From Vibrionales bacterium SWAT-3 (GTDB lineage Bacteria; Pseudomonadota; Gammaproteobacteria; Enterobacterales; Vibrionaceae): 34,584 bases of DNA. Made by a program: the position numbers and the translations under genes. The stretch is from NCBI GenBank assembly GCA_000169995.1, contig AAZW01000053.1:1-34584 (forward strand). The letters run 5' to 3'. Shown here piece after piece: positions 24,294 to 31,323 of this stretch; within the stretch, counting starts at the first letter, position 1; each line of letters starts with the position of its first letter. The notes beneath the pieces were generated by a model. It did no database searches, was not told the origin of the DNA, and saw only the letters and a program-made list of their open reading frames with translations.

Positions 24294-25544
24294 ATGCTTA
24301 AGCGTGACATGAACATTGCTGATTACGATGCGGATCTATTCGCAGCTATCCAAGAAGAAACTCTTCGTCAGGAAGAGCACATCGAACTTATCGCTTCAGA
24401 AAACTACACAAGCCCACGTGTAATGGAAGCTCAAGGTTCTCAGCTAACAAACAAATACGCTGAAGGCTACCCAGGCAAGCGTTACTACGGTGGTTGTGAG
24501 TACGTAGACAAAGTTGAAACTCTAGCAATTGAACGTGCATGTGAGCTGTTTGGTGCTGAGTACGCAAACGTACAGCCTCACTCAGGTTCTCAAGCAAACA
24601 ACGCTGTATACATGGCGCTACTGAATGCAGGCGACACAGTTCTAGGTATGAGCCTAGCGCACGGTGGTCACTTAACTCACGGTTCTCCAGTCAACTTCTC
24701 TGGTAAGCTTTACAACATCATCCCTTACGGCATCGACGAAGCAGGCCAAATCGATTACGAAGAGATGGAAAAGCTGGCTATCGAGAACAAACCTAAGATG
24801 ATCATCGGTGGTTTCTCTGCTTACTCTCAAATCTGTGATTGGAAGCGCATGCGTGAAATCGCTGACAAAGTAGGTGCTTACCTATTCGTAGATATGGCTC
24901 ACGTAGCTGGTCTAATCGCGGCAGGTGTTTACCCGAACCCAGTTCCACACGCGCACGTTGTTACAACAACAACGCACAAAACGCTCGCAGGCCCACGTGG
25001 CGGTCTAATCCTTTCTAACGAAGGCGAAGATCTTTACAAGAAGCTGAACTCAGCAGTATTCCCAGGCGGCCAAGGTGGTCCTCTAATGCACGTTATCGCT
25101 GGTAAAGCAGTAGCGTTCAAAGAAGCTCTAGAGCCAGAGTTCAAAGAATACCAAGCACGCGTAGTTGCTAACGCAAAAGCAATGGTTGCTGAATTCCTTG
25201 AGCGTGGTTACAACATCGTTTCAGGTTCTACAGAGAACCACCTGTTCCTAGTTGACCTAATCAACAAAGACATCACAGGTAAAGAAGCAGACGCAGCACT
25301 AGGTGCAGCAAACATCACAGTAAACAAGAACTCAGTACCAAACGACCCACGCAGCCCGTTTGTAACGTCAGGTATCCGTATCGGTTCTCCTTCTATCACT
25401 CGTCGCGGTTTCTCAGAAGCAGACGCGAAAGAGCTAGCAGGTTGGATCTGTGACATCCTAGATAACATGGGTGATGAGTCCGTTATCGAAGCGACTAAAG
25501 CAAAAGTATTAGAAATTTGTAAGCGTCTACCAGTTTACGCTTAA
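24294..25544 (+). CDS. glyA: Serine hydroxymethyltransferase GlyA
   Basis: The 416-residue enzyme is full length (E. coli 417). It interconverts serine and glycine with tetrahydrofolate, the main entry of one-carbon units. The pyridoxal-phosphate lysine is Lys229 in VVTTTTHKTLAGPRGG. Other family segments are ELIASENYTSPRVMEAQGSQLTNKYAEGYPGKRYYGG, VDMAHVAGLIAAG and SGIRIGSPSITRRGF. Codon use is strongly biased to the preferred codons, as expected for a highly expressed gene. CAGGAGA lies 6 bases before ATG. A PurR box lies upstream, and a duplicated terminator-bearing element downstream. Confidence 0.98.
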   Translation: MLKRDMNIADYDADLFAAIQEETLRQEEHIELIASENYTSPRVMEAQGSQLTNKYAEGYPGKRYYGGCEYVDKVETLAIERACELFGAEYANVQPHSGSQANNAVYMALLNAGDTVLGMSLAHGGHLTHGSPVNFSGKLYNIIPYGIDEAGQIDYEEMEKLAIENKPKMIIGGFSAYSQICDWKRMREIADKVGAYLFVDMAHVAGLIAAGVYPNPVPHAHVVTTTTHKTLAGPRGGLILSNEGEDLYKKLNSAVFPGGQGGPLMHVIAGKAVAFKEALEPEFKEYQARVVANAKAMVAEFLERGYNIVSGSTENHLFLVDLINKDITGKEADAALGAANITVNKNSVPNDPRSPFVTSGIRIGSPSITRRGFSEADAKELAGWICDILDNMGDESVIEATKAKVLEICKRLPVYA

Positions 25545-25564
25545 TTTTTCTGGCTCAATAGCTT

Positions 25565-25680
25565 AATTTCTGTGTCAAAGGTGCTCATTTACATTCGTAA
25601 ACTCCGCGCCTTTTCCTTGAACTAAAGCTATTTGATTGAAAAATACGATTTGAAAGGCTCCTGTTGGGAGCCTTTTTTAT
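25565..25680 (+). repeat. Tandem intergenic element, copy 1, ending in the glyA terminator
   Basis: This is the first of two diverged copies (see 25709-25826). It starts AATTTCTGTGTC, contains GTAAACTCCG and CCTTGAAC, then TTGAAAAATA, and ends with the hairpin AAAGGCTCC-tgttg-GGAGCCTTT plus T-tract. The hairpin at 25653-25678 is the probable glyA terminator. Confidence 0.8.
25653..25678 (+). terminator. Intrinsic terminator of glyA
   Basis: AAAGGCTCC / GGAGCCTTT stem with a 5-base loop, running into TTTTTT; about 110 bases after the stop codon. Confidence 0.9.
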
Positions 25681-25708
25681 TGGTATAGAAATGCTTAGAG
25701 CGTGAACG

Positions 25709-25826
25709 AATTTCTGTGTCGCACATACTGATTTGCTACCGCAAACTCCGTGTGAGCTCCTTGAACTTCGCTCATCTACTTTGAAAAATAATGATACTAG
25801 AGGCTCCTTTATAGGGGCCTTTTTTG
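25709..25826 (+). repeat. Tandem intergenic element, copy 2
   Basis: It begins exactly 144 bases after copy 1 and aligns without gaps for its first 58 bases: AATTTCTGTGTC, ATTT, GCAAACTCCG in register, CTCCTTGAAC. Then come TTGAAAAATAA and a second hairpin AGGCTCC / GGGGCCT with T-tract (25801-25824). The spacing and order of conserved blocks show common origin. Confidence 0.8.
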
Positions 25827-25854
25827 TTTTTGAAGATTGGTTATTGCAGGTACT

Positions 25855-25886
25855 AAAAAGGGCTAATGCTTTCACATTAACCCTTT
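25855..25886 (-). terminator. Terminator of the small lipoprotein gene at 25906
   Basis: On the minus strand AAAGGG-t-TAATG...CATTA-g-CCCTTT is followed by TTAG. It lies about 20 bases after the stop codon of the lipoprotein gene. Confidence 0.75.
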
Positions 25887-25905
25887 GTATTTGTTTGTGT
25901 TGGTT

Positions 25906-26232
25906 CTACTTTTTGATGCTAAGTAGGGTGCCTGATTTACACTTGAACGAGTAGTAATGACGGCTTTCATTAAACTTACCTAAGCCTTCGCCATCGCAGT
26001 AGTCGATGTTGATGTCACGCATTACTTCTAGCGTATCTTCGCTGTTTAACGCGAATTTAGAGCCATCAGAACAGACGATACGTACTCTTTCATCGTGGCT
26101 TACAGAGTAAATATCGACTTCGGTATTACACAGCTCAAAAGAGGCTTCACGAAAATTGTCTTGCTGAGTATTTGAAGCGCAGCCTGCAGTAAGCGTTGCA
26201 GCGAACACTGCCAAAAGTCCGAGTCTTTTCAT
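25906..26232 (-). CDS. Small predicted lipoprotein of unknown function
   Basis: The 108-residue protein has lipobox LTAGC (Cys18). The mature part of about 90 residues has three further cysteines (ELCNTEVD, RIVCSDGSKF, DYCDGEG, plus FKCKSG near the end, so four in all) and short beta-strand-like stretches. I do not recognise the family. The pattern looks like small vibrio outer-membrane lipoproteins with disulphides. AAGGA lies 8 bases before ATG. Its own terminator follows and an upstream terminator isolates it from yaeP, so it is probably transcribed alone. Confidence 0.7.
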   Translation of the reverse strand: MKRLGLLAVFAATLTAGCASNTQQDNFREASFELCNTEVDIYSVSHDERVRIVCSDGSKFALNSEDTLEVMRDINIDYCDGEGLGKFNESRHYYSFKCKSGTLLSIKK

Positions 26233-26410
26233 TGTTAATCCTTCGCTATCATCAAGTTGGGTGATGAGTTTTTATATGCTATTTGAGGTAGCCTATACAA
26301 CTACACGCTACGATTCAAGGCGCGTTCTTAGAGTCTAAGACATAAAAAGGGAGTAAGGAGGAGATAATTTATATCCCGCAGGCTGTTTTGATTGAAATGC
26401 TACACCTATA

Positions 26411-26439
26411 AAAAAGGCCAACATTGAGTTGGCCTTTGT
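26411..26439 (-). terminator. Terminator of the yaeP-DUF4250 unit
   Basis: AAAGGCCAAC-tcaat-GTTGGCCTTT on the minus strand, followed by TTTTATAGG. Perfect 10-bp stem, about 25 bases after the DUF4250 stop codon. Confidence 0.9.
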
Positions 26440-26461
26440 CTATGAAGCTGAGCTTACATCA

Positions 26462-26653
26462 CTATCTAAACTGTTTTGCTTCTGGCAGGTATTCAAAACC
26501 AGCAGATTCGAGCTTGGCGATTAAGGCTGCTTTGTCGATTTCGTAGAAGTTAACCACTCGGTCCAAGTCTCCGCCGAAATCGTCACGTAGCTTCATGTTG
26601 ACGATGCTCATCAACATAACAGGATCCATCTTTTCAAAATTAGCGAGGTTCAT
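26462..26653 (-). CDS. DUF4250 family small protein
   Basis: The 63-residue soluble protein fits the DUF4250 family: MNLANFEKMDPVMLMSIVNMKLRDDFGGDLDRVVNFYEIDKAALIAKLESAGFEY. Function unknown. Its start lies 2 bases after the yaeP stop codon. The GAGGA ribosome site is inside the last yaeP codons, so the two are co-translated. Confidence 0.85.
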   Translation of the reverse strand: MNLANFEKMDPVMLMSIVNMKLRDDFGGDLDRVVNFYEIDKAALIAKLESAGFEYLPEAKQFR

Positions 26654-26655
26654 AA

Positions 26656-26859
26656 TTAGTCCTCGAAATCTGAGATGAGTAGGTTAGCAGCGGCAAAGGC
26701 TGCACGTTCGCGAGCTTCTTTAGGAAGAGACTCATCGGCAGCAAGGTCGTTTAAGGTTTTTACTGCGCAGGTAATCGCTTTAGGGATGTAGCCTTGGTCG
26801 CCACTGCCAATTTGAGAGTACAGTTCACGTACCAAATCACAACAATCGTATACTTTCAT
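26656..26859 (-). CDS. yaeP: YaeP family protein
   Basis: The 67-residue protein matches E. coli YaeP along its length: DCCDLVRELYSQIGSGDQGYIPKAITCAVKTLNDLAADESLPKEARERAAFAAANLLISDF. An upstream in-frame TTG (26961) would add a 34-residue hydrophobic stretch not found in the family, so I chose the ATG at 26859. No function is established. In E. coli it lies in the same broad neighbourhood as proS. Confidence 0.88.
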   Translation of the reverse strand: MKVYDCCDLVRELYSQIGSGDQGYIPKAITCAVKTLNDLAADESLPKEARERAAFAAANLLISDFED

Positions 26860-27027
26860 TTTTATACCTAACCAAATGATAACTGATCTCAATATACACA
26901 TAGAGATAAGCAAAAACAAAGCGGATCTGACGAAGATCAGAGTTAGTTTGTCCTTGCTCAATATCTCATTTTATTGCGTTTCAGTTTGTCACTTTATTAG
27001 GTGGCTGATTAACCAGTGATTGACTAA

Positions 27028-27708
27028 CTAGCCCCCAACTTGCTGCTCAAGTTGGTATTTCACTTCATCCACAAGGTTGAGTTGCTTGGCGAGCTCTTTG
27101 AGATAAGCTTTTTCCATGAAGTTCTGCTCGTCGGCCACAATCAAAGAGGCCAAGTAGATTTCACTGGCTTGTTGCGGTGAGCTTGCGAGTTGAGCGATTT
27201 CGCTTGGGTCGAGCGGTTTGTGCAGCTCTTCAGACACTAACTTAGTCAGCTGATAATCCGCGCCCATGTTTTCGACAGCTTGTTCAATTTTAGCCATTTC
27301 TTGCTCATCGACATGACCGTCCGCTTTAGAAGCCGCAATCATAGAACGTAGAATAAGTAGGTTGTGACAAGCGTCTTGTTCATTAAAAGTGGCTTGCGGA
27401 GATGAATCCGGCGTACCTTGTTTGGCTTGGTAATCGTTATATACCTTATAAGCCAATGCACCAAGCGCTGCTGCTCCACCAATGCCCACGGCCTTCTTGC
27501 CAATCTTCTTAGTTTTCTTTGAGCCCATGAGAGCCCCTAGCAACCCGCCACCAACTGCTCCTGCTCCTAATGCGCCAAGTGTACTTTTGCTGCCTTTACT
27601 GCCTTGTGCAAGGCTACCCAAACCAGATGAGCTTTGTGAAAGTTTCTGAGTACCTTGTTTAACAAGATCAGACTTAAGTGCTTGGTTAAGTGGGCTTTTA
27701 AGATCCAT
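27028..27708 (-). CDS. DUF533 (YebE-type) protein with a TerB-like C-terminal domain
   Basis: The protein (226 residues from the ATG chosen) has a Gly/Ser-rich N-terminal region, then a glycine-rich hydrophobic stretch with one or two possible membrane segments (GALGAGAVGGGLLGALMGS and AVGIGGAAALGALAYKVY). A C-terminal helical domain follows (about 115-226; ILRSMIAASKADGHVDEQEMAKIEQAVENMG), with the D-x-D-G acidic helix pair of TerB-like folds. E. coli YebE is an inner-membrane envelope-stress protein; function is unclear. The ATG at 27708 is chosen because GGAGGT lies 4 bases upstream; a TTG at 27720 precedes that site. Confidence 0.85.
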   Translation of the reverse strand: MDLKSPLNQALKSDLVKQGTQKLSQSSSGLGSLAQGSKGSKSTLGALGAGAVGGGLLGALMGSKKTKKIGKKAVGIGGAAALGALAYKVYNDYQAKQGTPDSSPQATFNEQDACHNLLILRSMIAASKADGHVDEQEMAKIEQAVENMGADYQLTKLVSEELHKPLDPSEIAQLASSPQQASEIYLASLIVADEQNFMEKAYLKELAKQLNLVDEVKYQLEQQVGG

Positions 27709-27839
27709 CAATACCTCCAATGGTAAACGCGTCTAATGAGTTGATGAATCCAATATACGTATTTAAAGATGAACCGGGGATTAACTTACGTTATTTACTT
27801 TATCGAGGAATGAGAGAGTGAGTGAAGGTGAATAGGGAA

Positions 27840-27868
27840 ATAAAAAAGGCCGCCAGATGGCAGCCTTC
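27840..27868 (-). terminator. Terminator of proS
   Basis: AAGGCtGCCA-tc-TGGCgGCCTT on the minus strand, followed by TTTTTTA, about 40 bases after the proS stop. Confidence 0.85.
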
Positions 27869-27909
27869 TATTATTTGCTTTGTAAGATCACGTACTTTAC
27901 AGAGTTTGC

Positions 27910-29628
27910 TTATTTAGCAAACTGAGAAGTAACGTGTTCAACGATTGAATCGATAGCAACAGCTTCTTTAGTACCAGCACGACGGTTCTTGTACTCGAAG
28001 TTGCCTTCTTTCATTGAGCGGTCGCCGATCACGATAGTGTGAGGGATACCAATTAGCTCGATGTCAGAGAACATTACGCCTGGACGCTCTTTACGGTCAT
28101 CGAATAGTACTTCGATACCCATAGCTGTTAGTTCAGCGTATAGCTTCTCAGCCGCTTCTTTAACTTCTTCAGACTTGTGCATGTTCATAGGAACGATAGC
28201 AACTTGGAAAGGTGCTAGTGCGTCAGGCCAGATGATGCCGTATTTGTCATGGTTCTGCTCGATTGCAGAAGCAACAACACGTGATACACCAATACCGTAA
28301 CAACCCATCTCAAGGATAACGTTCTTACCGTCAGGACCAAGCACGCCACAGTTCATCGCTTGTGAGTAAACGTTACCTAGTTGGAAGATATGACCAACTT
28401 CGATACCACGTTTAAGCTGAAGTGTACCTTGACCACATGGGCTCAGGTCGCCTTCGATTACGTTACGTAGGTCTTCTACTTGAGCAAGCTCAACGTCACG
28501 ACCCCAGTTGATACCGAAGTAGTGCTTACCGTCTACGTTTGCACCCGCGCCGAAGTCGCTCATTACAGCAACAGAGCGGTCAACGATGAATGGTAGCTCT
28601 AAGCCTACAGGGCCAAGTGAACCTGGGCCTGCGCCAACGAGTGCGCGAATTTCTTCTTCAGAAGCCATCTCTAGTGGAGAAGCAACTTGTGGAAGGTTTT
28701 CCGCTTTCACTTCGTTCAGTTCGTGGTCGCCACGGATGATTAGAGCAATGATGTCAGCATCTACTTCATCAGAAGCTTTAACGAATAGAGTCTTAACTGT
28801 TTTCTCGATTGCTAGGCCGTGTTGCTCTACCAATTCTGCGATAGTTTTCGCGTTTGGTGTATCAACCAGTTCCATCTCTTGAGTTGGTGCAGCAGCTTCT
28901 TCAGTTGGAGCTAGTGCTTCAGCTTTCTCGATGTTTGCTGCGTAATCAGATTCTGTAGAGAATGCGATTAGGTCTTCGCCGCTTTCAGCGAGTACGTGGA
29001 ACTCTTGAGAACCACTACCACCGATAGCGCCAGAGTCTGCTAGTACTGGACGGTATTCAAGACCCATGCGGTCGAATGCATTACAGTAAGCATCATGCAT
29101 CGCTTGGTAAGATTTCTCTAGACCTTCTTTGTCGATGTCGAAGCTGTACGCATCCATCATAGAGAATTCACGAGCACGCATCACGCCGAAACGTGGACGA
29201 CGCTCATCACGGAACTTAGTTTGAATCTGGTACAAGTTCAGTGGTAGCTGTTTGTACGAGTTTACTTCGTTACGAACTAGGCTAGTGATTACTTCTTCAG
29301 CTGTAGGGCTAAGAACAAACGGACGAGAATGACGGTCAGTAAAGCGCAGTAGTTCTGGGCCCATTTTTTCGCTACGACCAGTCTCTTCCCATAGCTCAAA
29401 CGGCTGCACTACGGGCATTAAAGTCTCAACTGCACCTGCATTATCGATCTCTTGGCGAACGATGTTTTCGACTTTACGCAGCACACGCAGACCGGTAGGT
29501 AGCCAAGTGTATAAACCTGAAGCTAGCTTACGGATCATACCTGCACGTAGCATCAGCTGGTGGCTGATAACTTCTGCGTCGTTTGGAGTCTCTTTCAGAG
29601 TAGAAAGAAGATAGTTACTGGTACGCAT
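27910..29628 (-). CDS. proS: Prolyl-tRNA synthetase ProS
   Basis: The 572-residue enzyme is the bacterial-type class II synthetase (E. coli 572). It has motif 1 in the N-terminal region (TWLPTGLRVLRKVENIVRQEID), motif 2 (TKFRDERRPRFGVMRAREFSMMDAYSFD), the YbaK-like editing insertion (about 225-400; hydrolyses Ala-tRNA-Pro), motif 3 (GCYGIGVSRVVASAIEQ) and the anticodon-binding domain (IEVLFDDRKERPGVMFSDIELIGIPH). Highly biased codons suggest high expression. trmO lies 101 bp upstream on the same strand, as in E. coli. Confidence 0.98.
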   Translation of the reverse strand: MRTSNYLLSTLKETPNDAEVISHQLMLRAGMIRKLASGLYTWLPTGLRVLRKVENIVRQEIDNAGAVETLMPVVQPFELWEETGRSEKMGPELLRFTDRHSRPFVLSPTAEEVITSLVRNEVNSYKQLPLNLYQIQTKFRDERRPRFGVMRAREFSMMDAYSFDIDKEGLEKSYQAMHDAYCNAFDRMGLEYRPVLADSGAIGGSGSQEFHVLAESGEDLIAFSTESDYAANIEKAEALAPTEEAAAPTQEMELVDTPNAKTIAELVEQHGLAIEKTVKTLFVKASDEVDADIIALIIRGDHELNEVKAENLPQVASPLEMASEEEIRALVGAGPGSLGPVGLELPFIVDRSVAVMSDFGAGANVDGKHYFGINWGRDVELAQVEDLRNVIEGDLSPCGQGTLQLKRGIEVGHIFQLGNVYSQAMNCGVLGPDGKNVILEMGCYGIGVSRVVASAIEQNHDKYGIIWPDALAPFQVAIVPMNMHKSEEVKEAAEKLYAELTAMGIEVLFDDRKERPGVMFSDIELIGIPHTIVIGDRSMKEGNFEYKNRRAGTKEAVAIDSIVEHVTSQFAK

Positions 29629-29729
29629 TCTATGGTATCCGTTTCATCATTAATTAAAGTAAATTTACTGCCGCTATTGGCAGCAGTAAATCCGATATAG
29701 CCGCATATAATATCAGCCTATTTGGGATC

Positions 29730-30425
29730 TCAAAAGCGTTCAATGTCAGTTACATTGATGAAAAACGCCTCAACAACGAATTTCACGTTAAGATCGAACA
29801 AATTTACCGCATATTCCTTGTTGTCTGGCTTGCCTTTCTTATAGGCGGGGCGAGGATCTTGGCCTAATACCTCTTTGATCACTTGAATAATATGGCGCGC
29901 CTCTGGGTGCTGTGCCAGTTTGCTTTGTGCCTGCTGTGAAAAGTTAACCTCTAACACCTCTGGCTCTTCGGCTGCAAACCCTCCCTGTGCATCCGGAATG
30001 GAATCGGAGTAGGGGATGTAAGGCTTGATGTCGATAATTGGTGTCCCGTCGACTAAATCGACACTGCCAAGGTCTAGCCAAGTTTGCCCTTTATCTCGAG
30101 ATACGCCTTTTAACTCCACCGCTGACATGCCAATACCGTTGGGTCTGAATGTGGCACGAGATGCAAAAACTCCAATGCGTTCATTACCACCCAGTCGAGG
30201 CGGCCTCACCGTCGGCTTCCAGCCCGCTTCAAGGTTTTTGTCGAACAGAAATAGGAGCCACAAATGGCTGAATTGCTCGATGTTGCGAACCGACTCTAGA
30301 CAGTTTGCCGCGTCAACAAGCCTTACTCTAGAGGTTGATGTCGGCACCAACCTAGGCTGCCTTGGTACCGCGAACTTCTCTTTATAGGGAGATTCTATAA
30401 AGCCAATAGGTTCAATGGAGTACAT
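29730..30425 (-). CDS. trmO: tRNA (N6-threonylcarbamoyladenosine-37-N6)-methyltransferase TrmO
   Basis: The 231-residue protein matches TrmO (YaeB/TsaA; E. coli 235), which adds a methyl group to t6A37 of certain threonine tRNAs using S-adenosylmethionine. It shows the beta-barrel core IGFIESPYKEKFAVPRQPRLVPTSTSRV, QFSHLWLLFLFD, GVFASRATFRPNGIGMSAVEL and the C-terminal DPRPAYKK segment. The start codon is preceded by a run of C residues and has no Shine-Dalgarno, an unusual setting. It shares a 123-bp intergenic region with rpmE2. Confidence 0.95.
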   Translation of the reverse strand: MYSIEPIGFIESPYKEKFAVPRQPRLVPTSTSRVRLVDAANCLESVRNIEQFSHLWLLFLFDKNLEAGWKPTVRPPRLGGNERIGVFASRATFRPNGIGMSAVELKGVSRDKGQTWLDLGSVDLVDGTPIIDIKPYIPYSDSIPDAQGGFAAEEPEVLEVNFSQQAQSKLAQHPEARHIIQVIKEVLGQDPRPAYKKGKPDNKEYAVNLFDLNVKFVVEAFFINVTDIERF

Positions 30426-30489
30426 GGGGGGAGGTTCTCTAATTACGATCTATGACCGGAAAATATCATAAATTAACTTGCCTTTCATT

Positions 30490-30504
30490 TGATAATGATT
30501 ATCA
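30490..30504. promoter_or_regulatory. Fur-like box upstream of rpmE2
   Basis: TGATAAT-G-ATTATCA is a perfect 7-1-7 inverted repeat of the Fur type. It lies inside a possible promoter TTGCCT (30478-30483), 16 bp, TATCAT (30500-30505). Fur, Zur and Mur sites look alike, so the bound regulator is uncertain. Confidence 0.65.
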
Positions 30505-30507
30505 TTT

Positions 30508-30530
30508 GCAATGTTATAACGTATCAAATA
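30508..30530. promoter_or_regulatory. Zur-like box upstream of rpmE2
   Basis: The stretch matches the gamma-proteobacterial Zur operator (AATGTTATA...) at about 16 of 23 positions, with a perfect left half AATGTTATA. rpmE2-rpmJ2 cassettes are classic Zur targets. The site overlaps the spacer of a second possible promoter (TTGCAA 30506-30511, TAATAA 30529-30534). Confidence 0.7.
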
Positions 30531-30548
30531 ATAATTTAGGGGAAACAA

Positions 30549-30809
30549 ATGAAACCAAATATCCATCCTGATTACCGCACTGTGGTTTTTCATGACACCA
30601 GTGTTGATGAATACTTCTTGATAGGTTCAACCTTGAAAACAGACCGTACGATCGAATGGGAAGATGGCAATACTTACCCTTACTTCACTATCGAAGTGTC
30701 TTCAAAGTCTCATCCTTTCTATACCGGAAAACAGAGAGTGCTACATAAAGAAGGTCGTGTGGCGAACTTTACTCGCCGCTTTGGTCAATTGGGTAAGGGA
30801 GCTAAATAG
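30549..30809 (+). CDS. rpmE2: 50S ribosomal protein L31 type B (zinc-free paralogue)
   Basis: The 86-residue protein is type B L31, longer than the zinc-binding L31 and lacking its CxxC ligands; it contains no cysteine. Typical features are MKPNIHPDYRTVVFHDTS, WEDGNTYPYFTIEVSSKSHPFYTGKQR and the basic C-terminal RVANFTRRFG. Under zinc limitation it replaces the zinc form in the ribosome and frees zinc. AGGGGA lies 5 bases before ATG. It overlaps rpmJ2 by none; the next ATG begins at the base after its stop codon, so translation is coupled. Confidence 0.97.
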   Translation: MKPNIHPDYRTVVFHDTSVDEYFLIGSTLKTDRTIEWEDGNTYPYFTIEVSSKSHPFYTGKQRVLHKEGRVANFTRRFGQLGKGAK

Positions 30810-30935
30810 ATGAAGGTTGTGAAATCACTAAAAAGCGCAAAGAGCCGTCACCCAGATTGTCAAATAGTAAAGCGCAGAGGGCGCCTTTATGTAATCTGCA
30901 AAACCAACCCGAGGTTCAAAGCGGTTCAAAAATAA
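30810..30935 (+). CDS. rpmJ2: 50S ribosomal protein L36 type B (zinc-free paralogue)
   Basis: The 41-residue protein reads MKVVKSLKSAKSRHPDCQIV...RLYVICKTNPRFKAVQK. It matches E. coli YkgO but lacks its last few basic residues. Only two cysteines (17 and 30) remain and the full zinc-ligand set of standard L36 is absent. It starts immediately after the rpmE2 stop codon. The pair is a zinc-sparing ribosome module. Too short to be found by a length-based gene scan. Confidence 0.95.
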   Translation: MKVVKSLKSAKSRHPDCQIVKRRGRLYVICKTNPRFKAVQK

Positions 30936-31323
30936 ACAGTCAATGTGTTGTGACATACCTGTAAAAAACGAGGGGAAAGTCAAACTTTATTCATTTAACG
31001 TTTTTTCTTTTACTTCATATGCAAGTTGATTAAATACCGAGTGGCTGTTTATCGTACGGTGAACTTTATTTTTAAACTAATCAAGAGGTTATATCGTAAG
31101 TTATATTAATAGTGAATGTATGGTTGTGAATTATAAAGCTAGTTTTTGTGTTTATTGTGGTTTTATTTGCTAATAAATTGTTCAAGTAGAGTTAAATGTC
31201 GTCGTTTGTTACACATTTTGTAACATTTTGAATTTCTAATTGATAATTTTGTCGCGTACCCTTCGCCTGCAATTTGAACATTTTTGTCACAATTGCATAG
31301 GAATCACTACAAGGAGGGAACTG
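30936..31323. other. Intergenic region between rpmJ2 and the abgT-type gene (388 bp)
   Basis: Very AT-rich. It contains the likely promoter and palindrome of the AbgT-type gene (31207-31247). I see no convincing terminator for rpmE2-rpmJ2 and no small gene. The 30960-31200 part is unassigned. Confidence 0.5.
31207..31225. promoter_or_regulatory. Palindrome overlapping the abgT-type promoter
   Basis: TGTTAC-ACATTTT-GTAACA is a perfect 6-7-6 inverted repeat. It covers the -35 hexamer TTGTAA (31218-31223) of a promoter whose -10 is GATAAT (31242-31247; 18-bp spacer). This layout fits a repressor operator. The regulator is unknown. Confidence 0.55.

Noticed and set aside
26860..26961. Hydrophobic N-terminal extension of YaeP from a TTG at 26961
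   Set aside because: Family members begin at the position of the ATG at 26859, and the extension has no ribosome site.
31240..31323. Longer start of the AbgT-type protein
   Set aside because: It overlaps the predicted -10 element, and the strong AAGGAGG site points to the ATG at 31324.
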